Assembly: GCF_000716715.1 (NCBI RefSeq) | Contig: NZ_JNYJ01000038.1 | Location: forward strand, 1 to 64,000 | Direction: 5' to 3' | Source of the DNA: Dactylosporangium aurantiacum | GTDB lineage: Bacteria; Actinomycetota; Actinomycetes; Mycobacteriales; Micromonosporaceae | Length of the DNA: 64,000 nucleotides | Shown here: positions 15,751 to 24,063 of the stretch, one piece after another | Position numbering within the stretch: position 1 is the first letter of the stretch | Layout: each line of letters opens with the position of its first letter | Position numbers and translations under genes: made by a program | The notes under the pieces: generated by a model | Seen by the model: only the letters and a program-made list of their open reading frames with translations | What the model was told of the DNA's origin: nothing | The model's database searches: none

Positions 15751-16663
15751 GCTGCACTCCCAGTGCGTTGTCGGCGCCTTCTTCGCGCAGGTCGCGGGCC
15801 AGGGCTCGGCCCACCTCCGCGGCGTCGGCGAGCGTTCCGGTGCGTGACAGCCGGAGGGCGAACCCGCCGTCCGGGCTGAAGACCGCACCGCGCAGATAGA
15901 TCTCCGGTCCGTCGTCGCCTTCTGCGACCTCGGCCAGTGCCGCGATCGGGGCGGAACAGCCCGCCTCGAGCTCGGCCAACAGCGCCCGTTCGGCGGTGAC
16001 CGCCGCGCGGGTGTATTCGTCGTCGAGCGCGGCGAGGAGGTCGCGCAGCTCGGCATCGTCTTCCCGGCACTCGACCGCGAGTGCGCCCTGCGCGGGGGCG
16101 GGCAGCATCAGCAGCGGGTCGAGGACCTCGGTGGCTTCGTCGCCGCGGCCGAGGCGGGCCATGCCGGCGTGGGCGAGGACGATCGCGTCGAACTCGCCTT
16201 CGGCGAGCTTGCGCAGGCGGGTGTCGACGTTGCCGCGCAGCGGGAGGGGTTCGAACCGGCGGCCGAGGGCGTTGAGCTGGGCGATGCGGCGCAGTGCGCC
16301 GGTGCCGATGCGGGCGCCGACGGGCAGTTCGTTGAGGGTGAGGCCGCCGCGGGCGACGAGGGCGTCGCGTGGGTCGTGGCGGGGTGGGATGGCGGCGATG
16401 ACGAGGCCGTCGGCGGGTGCGGTCGGCAGGTCCTTGTACGAGTGGACCGCGAAGTCGATCTCCTTGGCGAGCAGCGCGTCGCGCAGGGCGGAGACGAAGA
16501 CGCCGACGCCGAGGGTCTGGATGGGCGCGCTGGAGCGGTCGCCGGGGGTGACGATCTCGACGAGTTCGACGTCGCGGCCGGTACGGTCGCGGACGGCCTG
16601 GGCGACGGTGCCGGACTGCGCCATGGCCAGGGCGCTGCCTCTGGTGCCGAGTCTCAACGTCAC
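15734..16663 (-). CDS. hemC: Porphobilinogen deaminase (hydroxymethylbilane synthase)
   Basis: 309 residues. It polymerises four porphobilinogens on a dipyrromethane cofactor. Visible motifs: LRLGTRGSALAMAQS, FAVHSYKDLPT, GTGALRRIAQL, LPLRGNVDTRLRKL, and the cofactor-binding Cys in LEAGCSAPIAAL. The start overlaps the hemA stop by four bases and the 3' end overlaps hemD by 17 bp, so the operon is translationally coupled. Confidence 0.97.
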   Translation of the reverse strand: MTLRLGTRGSALAMAQSGTVAQAVRDRTGRDVELVEIVTPGDRSSAPIQTLGVGVFVSALRDALLAKEIDFAVHSYKDLPTAPADGLVIAAIPPRHDPRDALVARGGLTLNELPVGARIGTGALRRIAQLNALGRRFEPLPLRGNVDTRLRKLAEGEFDAIVLAHAGMARLGRGDEATEVLDPLLMLPAPAQGALAVECREDDAELRDLLAALDDEYTRAAVTAERALLAELEAGCSAPIAALAEVAEGDDGPEIYLRGAVFSPDGGFALRLSRTGTLADAAEVGRALARDLREEGADNALGVQHDPHP

Positions 16664-17958
16664 GGGTGCACCTCGCCTGCGGCGGCCGGGTCGATGTCCT
16701 TGGTGGGGATCTGCAGGTCGAACAGTTCGCGGAGCGCCTGAGCATATGCTTCGCCGCCGGGTTCGGCGGCCAGTTGCCGGACCCGGACGGTCGGCTGGTG
16801 CAGCAGGCGCTGGACGATGCGGTGGACGCTGTGGGCGACCTCGGCGCGGTGGCCGTCAGTGAGCTCGGGGCAGCGTTGGGCGAGGCGGCCGAGCTCGGCC
16901 TCGACGACCTCGTCGGCGCGGGCGCGCAGGGCGGCGACGGTGGGTGCGACGTCGGCGCCGCGCAGCCAGGTGAGGAAGGCTTCGACCTCGCCGGCGACGA
17001 TGTCCTCGGCGGCGCGCTGCTCGGCGTCGGCGGTGGTGGACAGCGACTCCGACAGCAACTCGATGTCGACGAGGGTGACGCCGGGCAGGTCGCCGACGCC
17101 GTGGGCGACGTCGCGCGGGAGGGCGAGGTCGAGGATGAGCAGCGGGTGTGCGGCGGCGCTGACGGCGGCGCCGACGAGGGCCGCGTCGAGGACGGGCTCG
17201 GGTGACGCGGTGGCGCTGACGACGACGTCGGCCTGCTCGAGGGCGGTCGGCAGGGTGGCGTACGGCACGGCGATGGCGCCGTGCAGCTCGGCGAGGCGTT
17301 CGGCGCGTTCGGCGCTGCGGTTGGTGACGTACAGCGGGGACGCGCCCGCGCGGCGCAGCGTGGCGAGGGACAGCGCGCCCATGGCGCCGGCGCCGATGAC
17401 GAGGGCGGGGCGGCCGTCGACGGGGCCGGTGGCGCCCTGGCCGTAGGCGAGGGCGGCGCTGACGACGCTCTGCCCGGCCCGGTCGATCTCGGTTTCGGCG
17501 TGGACGCGTTTGCCGACGCGCAGCGCCTGCTGGAGCAGTTCGTGCAGGACGCGGCCGGCGGTGCCCTGTTCGGCGGCGGTGCCGTACGCGTCGCGGAGCT
17601 GGCCGAGGATCTGCGCCTCGCCGACGACCATCGAGTCGAGGCCGGCGGCGACGCGGAAGGCGTGGCGGATGGCGTCGACCTCGTAGTGGACGTACAGCTG
17701 CGGGGCGAGCTCGCCGACGGTGGTGCCGGCGCGGGCGGCGAGGATGCCGCCGATGTCGGCGAGGGCGCCGTGGAAGGCGGTGACGGACGCGTAGATCTCG
17801 ACCCGGTTGCAGGTGGAGAGCATGACGGCCTCGTCGACGTACGGCTGGGCGACGAGGTCGGCGAGGACCGCGGCGAGCTGGCCGCCGGGGACGGTGACGC
17901 GTTCGAGCAGCGGCACCCCTGCGGTGCGGTGGGAGATGCCGACGACGAGCAGGTTCAC
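16660..17958 (-). CDS. hemA: Glutamyl-tRNA reductase
   Basis: 432 residues from GTG 17958, preceded by GCGGAGGTGACGGC. First committed step of C5-pathway heme synthesis: NADPH reduction of glutamyl-tRNA to glutamate-1-semialdehyde. NLLVVGISHRTAGVPLLER, MLSTCNRVEIYA (catalytic Cys), GEAQILGQLRDAY, the NADPH fold VIGAGAMGALSL and ILDLALPRDV are all present. Its start overlaps the stop of a 22-residue mini-ORF that bridges the gap from rex. Confidence 0.96.
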   Translation of the reverse strand: MNLLVVGISHRTAGVPLLERVTVPGGQLAAVLADLVAQPYVDEAVMLSTCNRVEIYASVTAFHGALADIGGILAARAGTTVGELAPQLYVHYEVDAIRHAFRVAAGLDSMVVGEAQILGQLRDAYGTAAEQGTAGRVLHELLQQALRVGKRVHAETEIDRAGQSVVSAALAYGQGATGPVDGRPALVIGAGAMGALSLATLRRAGASPLYVTNRSAERAERLAELHGAIAVPYATLPTALEQADVVVSATASPEPVLDAALVGAAVSAAAHPLLILDLALPRDVAHGVGDLPGVTLVDIELLSESLSTTADAEQRAAEDIVAGEVEAFLTWLRGADVAPTVAALRARADEVVEAELGRLAQRCPELTDGHRAEVAHSVHRIVQRLLHQPTVRVRQLAAEPGGEAYAQALRELFDLQIPTKDIDPAAAGEVHP

Positions 17959-18023
17959 GCCGTCACCTCCGCCGAGTCCCGCCGCTGGGGTACGGCCGTT
18001 GCGCTCCGCTTCGATCCGTTCAC
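17955..18023 (-). CDS. 22-residue bridging mini-ORF between rex and hemA
   Basis: GTG at 18023 overlaps the rex TGA (GTGA), and its TGA (17955-17957) overlaps the hemA GTG. The peptide runs VNGSKRSATAVPQRRDSAEV and ends T-A; its last codons contain the hemA SD. The C-terminal RRxSAEVTA matches the repeat-encoded mini-ORFs at 6103-6195, 21112-21204 and 30064-30264, so this is probably a diverged member. Whether the peptide matters or only the ribosome hand-over is unknown. Confidence 0.5.
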   Translation of the reverse strand: MNGSKRSATAVPQRRDSAEVTA

Positions 18024-18766
18024 GTGGCCACCGCCTCCCCGCCGAGCCGGTTGGCCATGCCGACCCGCCCGGGTTTCTGCACCGCGGCGGGCAGCGCGGT
18101 GAGCGCTGACTTGCGGTGCTCGTGGAAGGACAGGATTTGCAGTTCGATGGCCAGATCGACCTTACGCACGTCGACGCCGTCGGGGACGTTCAAGACACAC
18201 GGTGCGAAGTTCAGGACACTGGTGACGCCGGCGGCGACGAGGCGGTCCGCGACGTGCTGCGCGGCGTGTGCCGGGGTGGCGATGACGGCGATGGAGATGG
18301 ACTCCTGCTCGACGACTTCGGGCAGGTCGTCGATGTGGCGCACGACGAGTCCGTTGATGTGTTCGCCGACGCGGCCGTGGTCGGCGTCGAAGAGGGCGGC
18401 GATGCGGAAGCCGCGGGTGCCGAAGCCGGCGTACCCGGCGAGGGCGTGACCGAGATTACCCACGCCGACGAGGGCGACGGCCCTGCGGTGGGTGAGGCCG
18501 AGGACCTGTTCGATCTGGTCGATGAGCAACGTCACGTCGTAGCCGACGCCGCGGGTGCCGGTGCGGCCGAGGTGGGAGAGGTCCTTGCGGAGCTTGGCGG
18601 AGTTGACGCCGGCGGCCGCTGCGAGGCCCTCCGAGGAGACCGTGTCGTGCCCGTCTTCCGCGAGGTGGTGCAGGGCGCGCAGGTACTCCGGAAGCCGGGC
18701 GACGGTCGCCTCCGGAAGGTCCGGAAAGTCCGGTCCGTCGGTGGGGCCGGTGCGCTGCTGGCTCAT
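18020..18766 (-). CDS. rex: Redox-sensing transcriptional repressor Rex
   Basis: 248 residues from ATG 18766. The N-terminal winged helix (ATVARLPEYLRALHHLAEDG, SSEGLAAAAGVNSAKLRKDL) precedes a Rossmann NAD(H)-sensing domain (VALVGVGNLGHALAGYAGF) and ends with FHEHRKSALTALPAAV. Rex represses respiratory and heme genes at low NADH/NAD+ and is released by NADH. It heads the hem operon, and a Rex-operator-like site lies 93 bp upstream of its start, consistent with autoregulation. Confidence 0.96.
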   Translation of the reverse strand: MSQQRTGPTDGPDFPDLPEATVARLPEYLRALHHLAEDGHDTVSSEGLAAAAGVNSAKLRKDLSHLGRTGTRGVGYDVTLLIDQIEQVLGLTHRRAVALVGVGNLGHALAGYAGFGTRGFRIAALFDADHGRVGEHINGLVVRHIDDLPEVVEQESISIAVIATPAHAAQHVADRLVAAGVTSVLNFAPCVLNVPDGVDVRKVDLAIELQILSFHEHRKSALTALPAAVQKPGRVGMANRLGGEAVAT

Positions 18767-18858
18767 GAGTCTCCGTGACGACGACGGTATGCGAGGCCGC
18801 TCGCGATGGCTGTGACCGCCTGTGCTAGCGGGGTTCGTCGTTGCAACAGAGTAGGCGC

Positions 18859-18876
18859 TTGTGAAGCCGTGCACAA
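18859..18876. promoter_or_regulatory. Rex operator (ROP) upstream of rex-hemACDB
   Basis: TTGTGAAGCCGTGCACAA. Known actinobacterial Rex sites follow TTGTGAA-N4-TTCACAA, and this site matches all but one base. It lies between rex and the divergent histidine kinase gene, positioned to control rex and the heme genes. Confidence 0.8.
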
Positions 18877-19074
18877 ATCGCGATCTTGATACGTCCACGC
18901 CGACCATGCAGAGGTCAGCGCCCGCCCGTGCGGCCCACGTACCCGTGGAATGCCCCCGCGGCACCTGTGTGCCCCTTTCCCCGGACCAGGCCGGCAGCGG
19001 GCGGGCGCTCGATTGAGTATCGCTACAAAACCGGTCATAACGCCGCCGACACGCTGGAGTCGTTTTCTCCATCA

Positions 19075-19112
19075 GTAGCCAGGCTACACGTGCCGGTAGG
19101 GTTGCCCCTACC
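19075..19112. promoter_or_regulatory. Two adjacent inverted repeats upstream of the histidine kinase gene
   Basis: GTAGCCAGGCTAC (19075-19087) and GGTAGGG-TTGC-CCCTACC (19095-19112) lie 40-78 bp upstream of the kinase start. They could be the binding sites of the cognate NarL-type response regulator or a small hairpin; the sequence alone does not decide. The remainder of the 18767-19152 gap holds the ROP and no gene. Confidence 0.4.
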
Positions 19113-19152
19113 ACCGAGTGGCCGGGCGGCGGGATGGGACGGGAGCAACGCC

Positions 19153-20463
19153 GTGCATAGCGTCGACGACATGACAACGACCATCACCCCTCGCCGCAGT
19201 GGCATCTTCCGTCAGCTCGCCGTCGACACCCAGTACGTGCTGCTCGGCTTCCCGCTGGGCATCGTGACCGTGGTGCTGTTCCTCGTCGGCTTCGGCCTCG
19301 GCGTCGGACTGAGCGTGACCGTGCTCGGCTTCCCGATCCTGGTCGCGACCCTGTTCCAGGCCCGTGGCTTCGCCACCGTCGAACGCGCCCGCATCGGACC
19401 CGTCCTGCGCACCCGGCTACCACATCCGTACTACAAGAAACCCGACCCGGACGACGGCTTCTGGCGCAAGATGCTGGTGCCGCTCAGCGACGGGCAGTCG
19501 TGGCTGGACCTGCTGCACGGGATCCTGCGCTTCATCCCGAGCACGATCGCCTTCGCGTTCGTGCTCACCTGGTGGGTCGGCGCCCTCGGCGGGGTCACCA
19601 CCATTCTATGGGACTGGTCGATCCCCCGCCCGCCGGACAACAAGGACCTCAACGAGCTCATCGGCCTCGGCAGCGGCGACGACGTGCGGATCCTGCTGTA
19701 CACCGGCATCGGTGCCGTCTTCGCGCTGACCCTCGTGCCGGTGGTGCGCGGCGCGGCGCAGCTGGAGGCGCAGTTCGCCCGGGCCCTGCTCAACGGCGTC
19801 AACGAGCTGCGGGAGCGGGTCGCCGAGGCCGAGGCCGGCCGCGACGCCGCCCGCGCCCAGCGGGAGGCCGCCGTGTCCGCCGAGGCGACCGCCCTGCGCC
19901 GCCTCGAACGCGACATCCACGACGGGCCGCAGCAGCGCCTCGTGCGGCTCGCGATGGACCTCGGCCGGGCCGACCTGCAGTTCGAGTCCGACCCGCAGGC
20001 GGCCCGGGCGACGGTCGCCGAGGCCCTCGCCCAGACCCGGGAGACGCTCGACGAGCTGCGCGCCCTGTCCCGGGGCATCGCGCCGCCGATCCTCGTCGAC
20101 CGGGGACTGCGGGCCGCGCTGACCGCGCTCGCCGGCCGCTCCCCGGTGCCGGTCGACCTGGACCTACCGAAGACCGACGACCGGCTCGCCGAGCACGTGG
20201 AGACCACCACCTACTTCGTCGTCGCGGAGGCGCTGACGAACGTGGCGAAGCACAGCGGCGCCCAAGAATGCCAGGTGCGGCTGCAACGGTCCGCGTACGG
20301 GCTGCTCGTCACCGTCGAGGACGACGGGGCCGGCGGGGCCAGCCTCGCCAAGGGCCACGGCCTGACCGGTCTCATGGACCGGGTCAAGGCCGCCGGCGGC
20401 GAGATGACCGTCACCAGCCCCGCCGGCGGCGGCACCCGCCTCACCGCGATCCTGCCCGCCTGA
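19153..20463 (+). CDS. Sensor histidine kinase, NarL/LiaS type, with membrane sensor domain
   Basis: 436 residues from GTG 19153 (GGGAG seven bases upstream); ATG 19171 is the alternative but has no RBS. Two pairs of membrane segments (~residues 22-65 and ~130-205) form an intramembrane-type sensor domain common in actinobacteria. A short coiled coil, HisKA_3 with ERDIHDGPQQRLVRLAMDLG (phospho-His), and HATPase_c (EALTNVAKHSGA, VEDDGAGG, GHGLTGLMDRV) follow. The likely partner response regulator is the next gene, but on the opposite strand, tail to tail one base away. Confidence 0.92.
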   Translation: MHSVDDMTTTITPRRSGIFRQLAVDTQYVLLGFPLGIVTVVLFLVGFGLGVGLSVTVLGFPILVATLFQARGFATVERARIGPVLRTRLPHPYYKKPDPDDGFWRKMLVPLSDGQSWLDLLHGILRFIPSTIAFAFVLTWWVGALGGVTTILWDWSIPRPPDNKDLNELIGLGSGDDVRILLYTGIGAVFALTLVPVVRGAAQLEAQFARALLNGVNELRERVAEAEAGRDAARAQREAAVSAEATALRRLERDIHDGPQQRLVRLAMDLGRADLQFESDPQAARATVAEALAQTRETLDELRALSRGIAPPILVDRGLRAALTALAGRSPVPVDLDLPKTDDRLAEHVETTTYFVVAEALTNVAKHSGAQECQVRLQRSAYGLLVTVEDDGAGGASLAKGHGLTGLMDRVKAAGGEMTVTSPAGGGTRLTAILPA

Positions 20464-20464
20464 C

Positions 20465-21115
20465 CTAGCTCTGCAGGTACGTCAGCACCGCCAGCACCCG
20501 GCGGTGCTGCTCGTCGTCCGGGGGCAGGTCGAGCTTCGTGAAGATGTTCTTGACGTGCTTCTCCACCGCGCCGTCGGTGACGACCAGCTTGCGGGCGATC
20601 GCCGTGTTGGACCGGCCCTCCGCCATCAGCCCCAGCACCTCCCGCTCCCGCGGGGTGAGGCTGCGCAGCGGGTCGTCGCGGCGGCGGCGGACCAGCAGCT
20701 GCCCGACGACCTCCGGGTCCAGCACGGTCGCGCCGGTCGCGACCCGCTGCATCCCGTCGAGGAAGTCCGCGACCTCCGACACCCGGTCCTTCAGCAGGTA
20801 GCCGACGGCGCCGGCCCGGTCGGCGAGCAGGTCGTCGGCGTAGGACACCTCCACGTACTGGGACAGCACGAGGATCGGGGTGCCCGGCACCCGCCGGCGG
20901 GCCTCGACGGCGGCACGCAGCCCCTCGTCGGTGTGCGACGGCGGCATCCGCACGTCGACGATCGCGACGTCCGGCCGGTGCTCGACGACGGCGTCGACGA
21001 GGCTCGGGCCGTCACCGACGGCGGCGACGACCGTGTGCCCGCTCTCGGTGAGCAGCCGCACCAGGCCCTCCCGCAGCAGCACCGCGTCGTCCGCGACCAC
21101 CACCCTCAGGCTCAT
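20465..21115 (-). CDS. NarL/LuxR-family response regulator
   Basis: 216 residues from ATG 21115, with GGAGGTGACGTC upstream supplied by the dispersed repeat. Receiver domain: VVVADDAVLLREGLVRLL, phospho-acceptor Asp in VAIVDVRMPP, and YLLKDR. LuxR-type HTH: LTPREREVLGLMAEGRSNTA, DGAVEKHVKNIFTKLDL. It is predicted to be phosphorylated by the convergent kinase. Its start overlaps the stop of a repeat-encoded mini-ORF. Confidence 0.93.
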   Translation of the reverse strand: MSLRVVVADDAVLLREGLVRLLTESGHTVVAAVGDGPSLVDAVVEHRPDVAIVDVRMPPSHTDEGLRAAVEARRRVPGTPILVLSQYVEVSYADDLLADRAGAVGYLLKDRVSEVADFLDGMQRVATGATVLDPEVVGQLLVRRRRDDPLRSLTPREREVLGLMAEGRSNTAIARKLVVTDGAVEKHVKNIFTKLDLPPDDEQHRRVLAVLTYLQS

Positions 21116-21266
21116 GACGTCACCTCCGCTGCGCTCCGGCGCCGCCCTGAGCTCCACCCTGAGCCCATGATTCGCAGCTCCTCGCTCCGCTGCGGGCCGC
21201 TCATGCCGCCACCTCCGCTACGCTCCGGCGCCGCCCTGAGCTCCACCCTGAGCCCATGATTCGCAG
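21112..21266 (-). repeat. Copies 2 and 3 of the dispersed ~90-bp repeat (89-bp tandem period) with mini-ORF
   Basis: Two copies 89 bp apart (cacctccgct at 21121 and 21210). On the minus strand the downstream copy encodes a 30-residue mini-ORF (21204-21112) starting MSGPQRSEELRIMGSG and ending RRRSAAEVTS, whose TGA overlaps the response-regulator ATG. The upstream copy provides GCGGAGGTGGCGGC before the mini-ORF ATG and is read through by the HAD gene. Confidence 0.85.
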
Positions 21267-21874
21267 CCCTCCAGGGTGGACGCCACCGGCAGGCCGGTCG
21301 CCTTGAGCAGGGACACGTCGGTGAAGCCGCCCGCGTACAGGACGCAGGACGCGCCGAGGGAGGTGGCCGCCTCGCCGTCGTCGACGGAGTCGCCGATGAG
21401 GACGACGTCGGCCGGGTCGAGCTGGAGGGCCTGCAGGTGCCGCTCCAGGTACGCGACCTTGCGGTGGCCGCCGACGGTGCCGGGCAGGCCGTCGACGCGG
21501 ACCAGGTGCGCGCCGAGGCCGTGCCGCTCGACCTCGATGAGCAGCTCGTCGTGGAAGAACATGGACAGCAGCGACTGGGTGCCCGACCAGTGGCCGATCG
21601 CCTGCAGGGCATCGGGGGCGAGCTGCACGTCGGCCATGCCGAGCCGGTACGCGTCGTGGAACGCGTCGTCGAGCAGCTGGAACTCGACCTCGTCGACGGG
21701 GCGGGCCAGGACGTGGGCGTAGTAGTCGAGGATCGGGCGGCGGAAGTCGCGGCGGTGGTCCTCGGCGGTGATCACCGGCCCGCCGACGGTGGCCAGGCAG
21801 ACGTTGGTGGCGTCGACGACGAGCTTCAGGTCGTCGAGGAGGGTGCCGTTCCAGTCCCAAACGAGGTGCTTCAC
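21218..21874 (-). CDS. HAD-family hydrolase with repeat-derived C-terminus
   Basis: 218 residues from GTG 21874, overlapping the glutaredoxin-like stop by four bases (GTGA). HAD motifs: VWDWNGTLLDD (nucleophile Asp), VLIGDSVDDGEAA and the cap region between. Likely a small-molecule phosphatase of the phosphoglycolate phosphatase type. The last ~15 residues (CESWAQGGAQGGAGA) are translated from the inserted repeat, so the native C-terminus appears to have been replaced; the catalytic core looks intact. Confidence 0.85.
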   Translation of the reverse strand: MKHLVWDWNGTLLDDLKLVVDATNVCLATVGGPVITAEDHRRDFRRPILDYYAHVLARPVDEVEFQLLDDAFHDAYRLGMADVQLAPDALQAIGHWSGTQSLLSMFFHDELLIEVERHGLGAHLVRVDGLPGTVGGHRKVAYLERHLQALQLDPADVVLIGDSVDDGEAATSLGASCVLYAGGFTDVSLLKATGLPVASTLEGCESWAQGGAQGGAGA

Positions 21875-22116
21875 CCGGGTGAGGATAGCCGCATGTCGCG
21901 CAGCAGCCTGTCCTCCTCCACACGCCAGTAGCCGTGCTCCTTGCCGTCGAGCATGACGACGGGGATCCGGAAGCCGTACTCGTCCTCGAGGGCCTCGTCG
22001 CCGGTGATGTCGACCTCGGTCCAGTCCTCGCCGGTGGCGGCGGCGACCCGCGCCATCGCCTCCTTCGCGACGTCGCACAGGTGGCAGCCGGGCCGGGTGT
22101 ACAGGGTGAGCCTCAT
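21871..22116 (-). CDS. Glutaredoxin-family protein
   Basis: 81 residues. Thioredoxin-fold mini-protein with TRPGCHLCDVAKEAM (CxxC redox pair) and GFRIPVVMLDGKEHGYW (cis-Pro loop). Coupled to the acyl-CoA synthetase gene upstream (ATGA overlap) and to the HAD gene downstream (GTGA overlap). Mycothiol-using actinobacteria carry such proteins as general dithiol reductases; the partner is unknown. Confidence 0.88.
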   Translation of the reverse strand: MRLTLYTRPGCHLCDVAKEAMARVAAATGEDWTEVDITGDEALEDEYGFRIPVVMLDGKEHGYWRVEEDRLLRDMRLSSPG

Positions 22117-23618
22117 CGCAGCGCCGCCTTACGGATCTTGCCGGTCGCGGAGTGCGGCAGCTCGTCGGCGAACTCGACCGCGGTCGGGCACTTGAACCGG
22201 GCGAGGTTGCGTTCGCAGTGCGCGATCAGCTCCTCCGCGGTCACCTGCGACCCGGGGCGGCGCACGACGATCACCTTGACGGTCTGCCCGGTGTACGGGT
22301 GCGGCACGCCGACCGCCGCCGCCTCCACGACCGCGGGGTGCCCGGCGAGGACCAGCTCGACCTCGTGCGGGTACACGTTGAACCCGCTGACGAGGATCAG
22401 CTCGCCGAGCCGGTCGACGATGAACAGGTCGCCGTCCTCGTCGGCGTAGGCGACGTCGCCGGTCGCCCACCACCCGTCGGGGTCGGGCGCGCCGGACCGG
22501 TCGGGCCAGTAGCCGTCGAAGAGGTTGGCGCCGCGCACGACGATCTCACCGGGGTCGGTGCGGACCTCGTCGTCCTCGTCGAGGAGGACCTCCTCGCCGC
22601 CGGCGTCGATGAGCTTCAGCTCCACGCCGGGGATCGGGCGGCCGATCGAACCCGGTTTCACGGTGTCGCCGGCGAGTGTGCTGGTGAGGACCGGAGCGGC
22701 CTCGGTCAGCCCGTACCCCTGATGGACCGGTTTGCCGGTCGCCTCGGTGAAGCGGCGTTCGGCGGCCGGGTCGAGCGGTGACGCGCCGCAGACGGCGAGG
22801 CGGACCCCGGCCCAGGCAGTGGTGAGCCGCTGCCCCATCAGCGACCAGGCGACGAACATCGGCGGGACACCGACGATGCCGGTGACGCCGTGCCGTTCGA
22901 TGACCTCGAGGGAGTCGGCGGGGTCGAACCGTTCGACGAGGACACCGCACGCGCCGTGGTAGGCAACTGCGCCGAGGCCGCTGTTGAGCCCGTACGCGTG
23001 GAAGAGCGGCACGGCGAGCAGCAGCACGTCGTCGGGGCCGACGGGCGGCGGGTCGATCGCCGCGAGCTGCTCGTGGTTGGCGAGCAGGGCCCGGTGCGAC
23101 AGCATCGCGCCCTTCGGGGCGCCGGCGGTGCCGGACGTGTAGAGCAGGATGGCCGGCTCACCACGGCGGCCGTCGGTGGTGGCGGCGCCGGCCGGTGGGG
23201 TGAGCAGCTCCTGGAGGTTGCCGCCGAGGGTGTACTGCCGGGGTGGCCCGCCGGCGCCGACGGCGCTGGTGACGGACTGGGTGCCGACGAGGACGGCGGC
23301 GCCGGAGTCGGCGAAGACGTGGGCGAGCTCACGCGGGGTGTAGGCGGGGTTGACCGGGACCGCGACGAGCCCGGCGCGCAGGACACCGAAGAACACGGCG
23401 GCGAACTCGGGGACGTTGGGCAGGGCGACCGCGACCCGGGCCGGGCCGAGGTCGTCGTCGGGCAGGCCGAGCCCGGTGAGGTGGGCGGCGACCGCGTCGA
23501 CCTGCTGGTCCAGCTCCGTCCAGGTGACCAGGGTGGCGTGTGACCGCAGGGCCGGTCGGGCGCCATGGGAGGCGGCGGCGCGCCGGACCAGATCGGCGAA
23601 GTTCGTGACGTCCTGCAC
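22113..23618 (-). CDS. AMP-dependent acyl-CoA synthetase (long-chain fatty acid-CoA ligase type)
   Basis: 501 residues. ANL superfamily: ILLYTSGTAGAPKGAMLSH (P-loop), GYGLTEAAPVL, WATGDVAYADEDGDLF, VDRLGELILVSGFNVYPHEVE and C-terminal TGKIRKAALR (catalytic Lys). Activates a carboxylic acid to acyl-AMP and then acyl-CoA. It is the first gene of the run leading to the glutaredoxin, HAD and response-regulator genes. Confidence 0.92.
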   Translation of the reverse strand: MQDVTNFADLVRRAAASHGARPALRSHATLVTWTELDQQVDAVAAHLTGLGLPDDDLGPARVAVALPNVPEFAAVFFGVLRAGLVAVPVNPAYTPRELAHVFADSGAAVLVGTQSVTSAVGAGGPPRQYTLGGNLQELLTPPAGAATTDGRRGEPAILLYTSGTAGAPKGAMLSHRALLANHEQLAAIDPPPVGPDDVLLLAVPLFHAYGLNSGLGAVAYHGACGVLVERFDPADSLEVIERHGVTGIVGVPPMFVAWSLMGQRLTTAWAGVRLAVCGASPLDPAAERRFTEATGKPVHQGYGLTEAAPVLTSTLAGDTVKPGSIGRPIPGVELKLIDAGGEEVLLDEDDEVRTDPGEIVVRGANLFDGYWPDRSGAPDPDGWWATGDVAYADEDGDLFIVDRLGELILVSGFNVYPHEVELVLAGHPAVVEAAAVGVPHPYTGQTVKVIVVRRPGSQVTAEELIAHCERNLARFKCPTAVEFADELPHSATGKIRKAALR

Positions 23619-24012
23619 GATCGATCAGTCTGCCACGCCGAGGGTGAGTTGCCGCCACCTGAGAGATCACCCGTCACCTATCACCCTCGGGACACCCGGT
23701 GTTGTGCCAGGGTGCTTACGCGTCCGACACGCCGACTGAGTAAAGGTCCACCCGTTCGTGTGGGTCCGGTGCGTCGTGCCCAAGTAAGACCGGCGCCTGT
23801 ATGTCCCGTTTGCCCAGATATTCGGCGTGTTGCACGGCGTGTCGTGAGCAAGTGACGGACAGCATGTGCGCCGGGACGTCGCCGATCTGTGGGAAGAATT
23901 GTGCCCTCACGCCAAAGACTGCCCACATGCGGGTGACGCCGGACCTATCATCACCCAAGTCAGCTCACCCCATTTGTTGCGAGTTGACACCCCTCACCCC
24001 GAGGAGGCCGAA
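23619..24012. other. Divergent intergenic region between acyl-CoA synthetase and bldN
   Basis: 394 bp, clearly lower in GC than the flanks, especially 23690-24000, as expected for developmental promoters. No gene is supported; short frames crossing it lack RBSs. In streptomycetes bldN is under BldD control, but I could not find an unambiguous BldD box by eye. Confidence 0.5.
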
Positions 24013-24063
24013 GTGCCCGTGATCGCGCCGAATAGGCCGTGTGGTCTGGATTGCGACGCATGA
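24013..24063 (+). CDS. 16-residue leader peptide coupled to bldN
   Basis: GTG at 24013 is preceded by GAGGAGG at five bases' distance, the best SD in the region. The frame encodes VPVIAPNRPCGLDCDA and its TGA (24061-24063) overlaps the bldN ATG (24060). bldN itself has no SD of its own, so its translation probably depends on reading this leader. The two cysteines are notable, but function is unknown. Confidence 0.55.
   Translation: MPVIAPNRPCGLDCDA

Noticed and set aside
16240..16275. GGTTCGAACC-like tRNA T-loop sequence
   Set aside because: Lies inside hemC codons (minus strand) with no acceptor or anticodon arms around it. No tRNA seen anywhere in the window.
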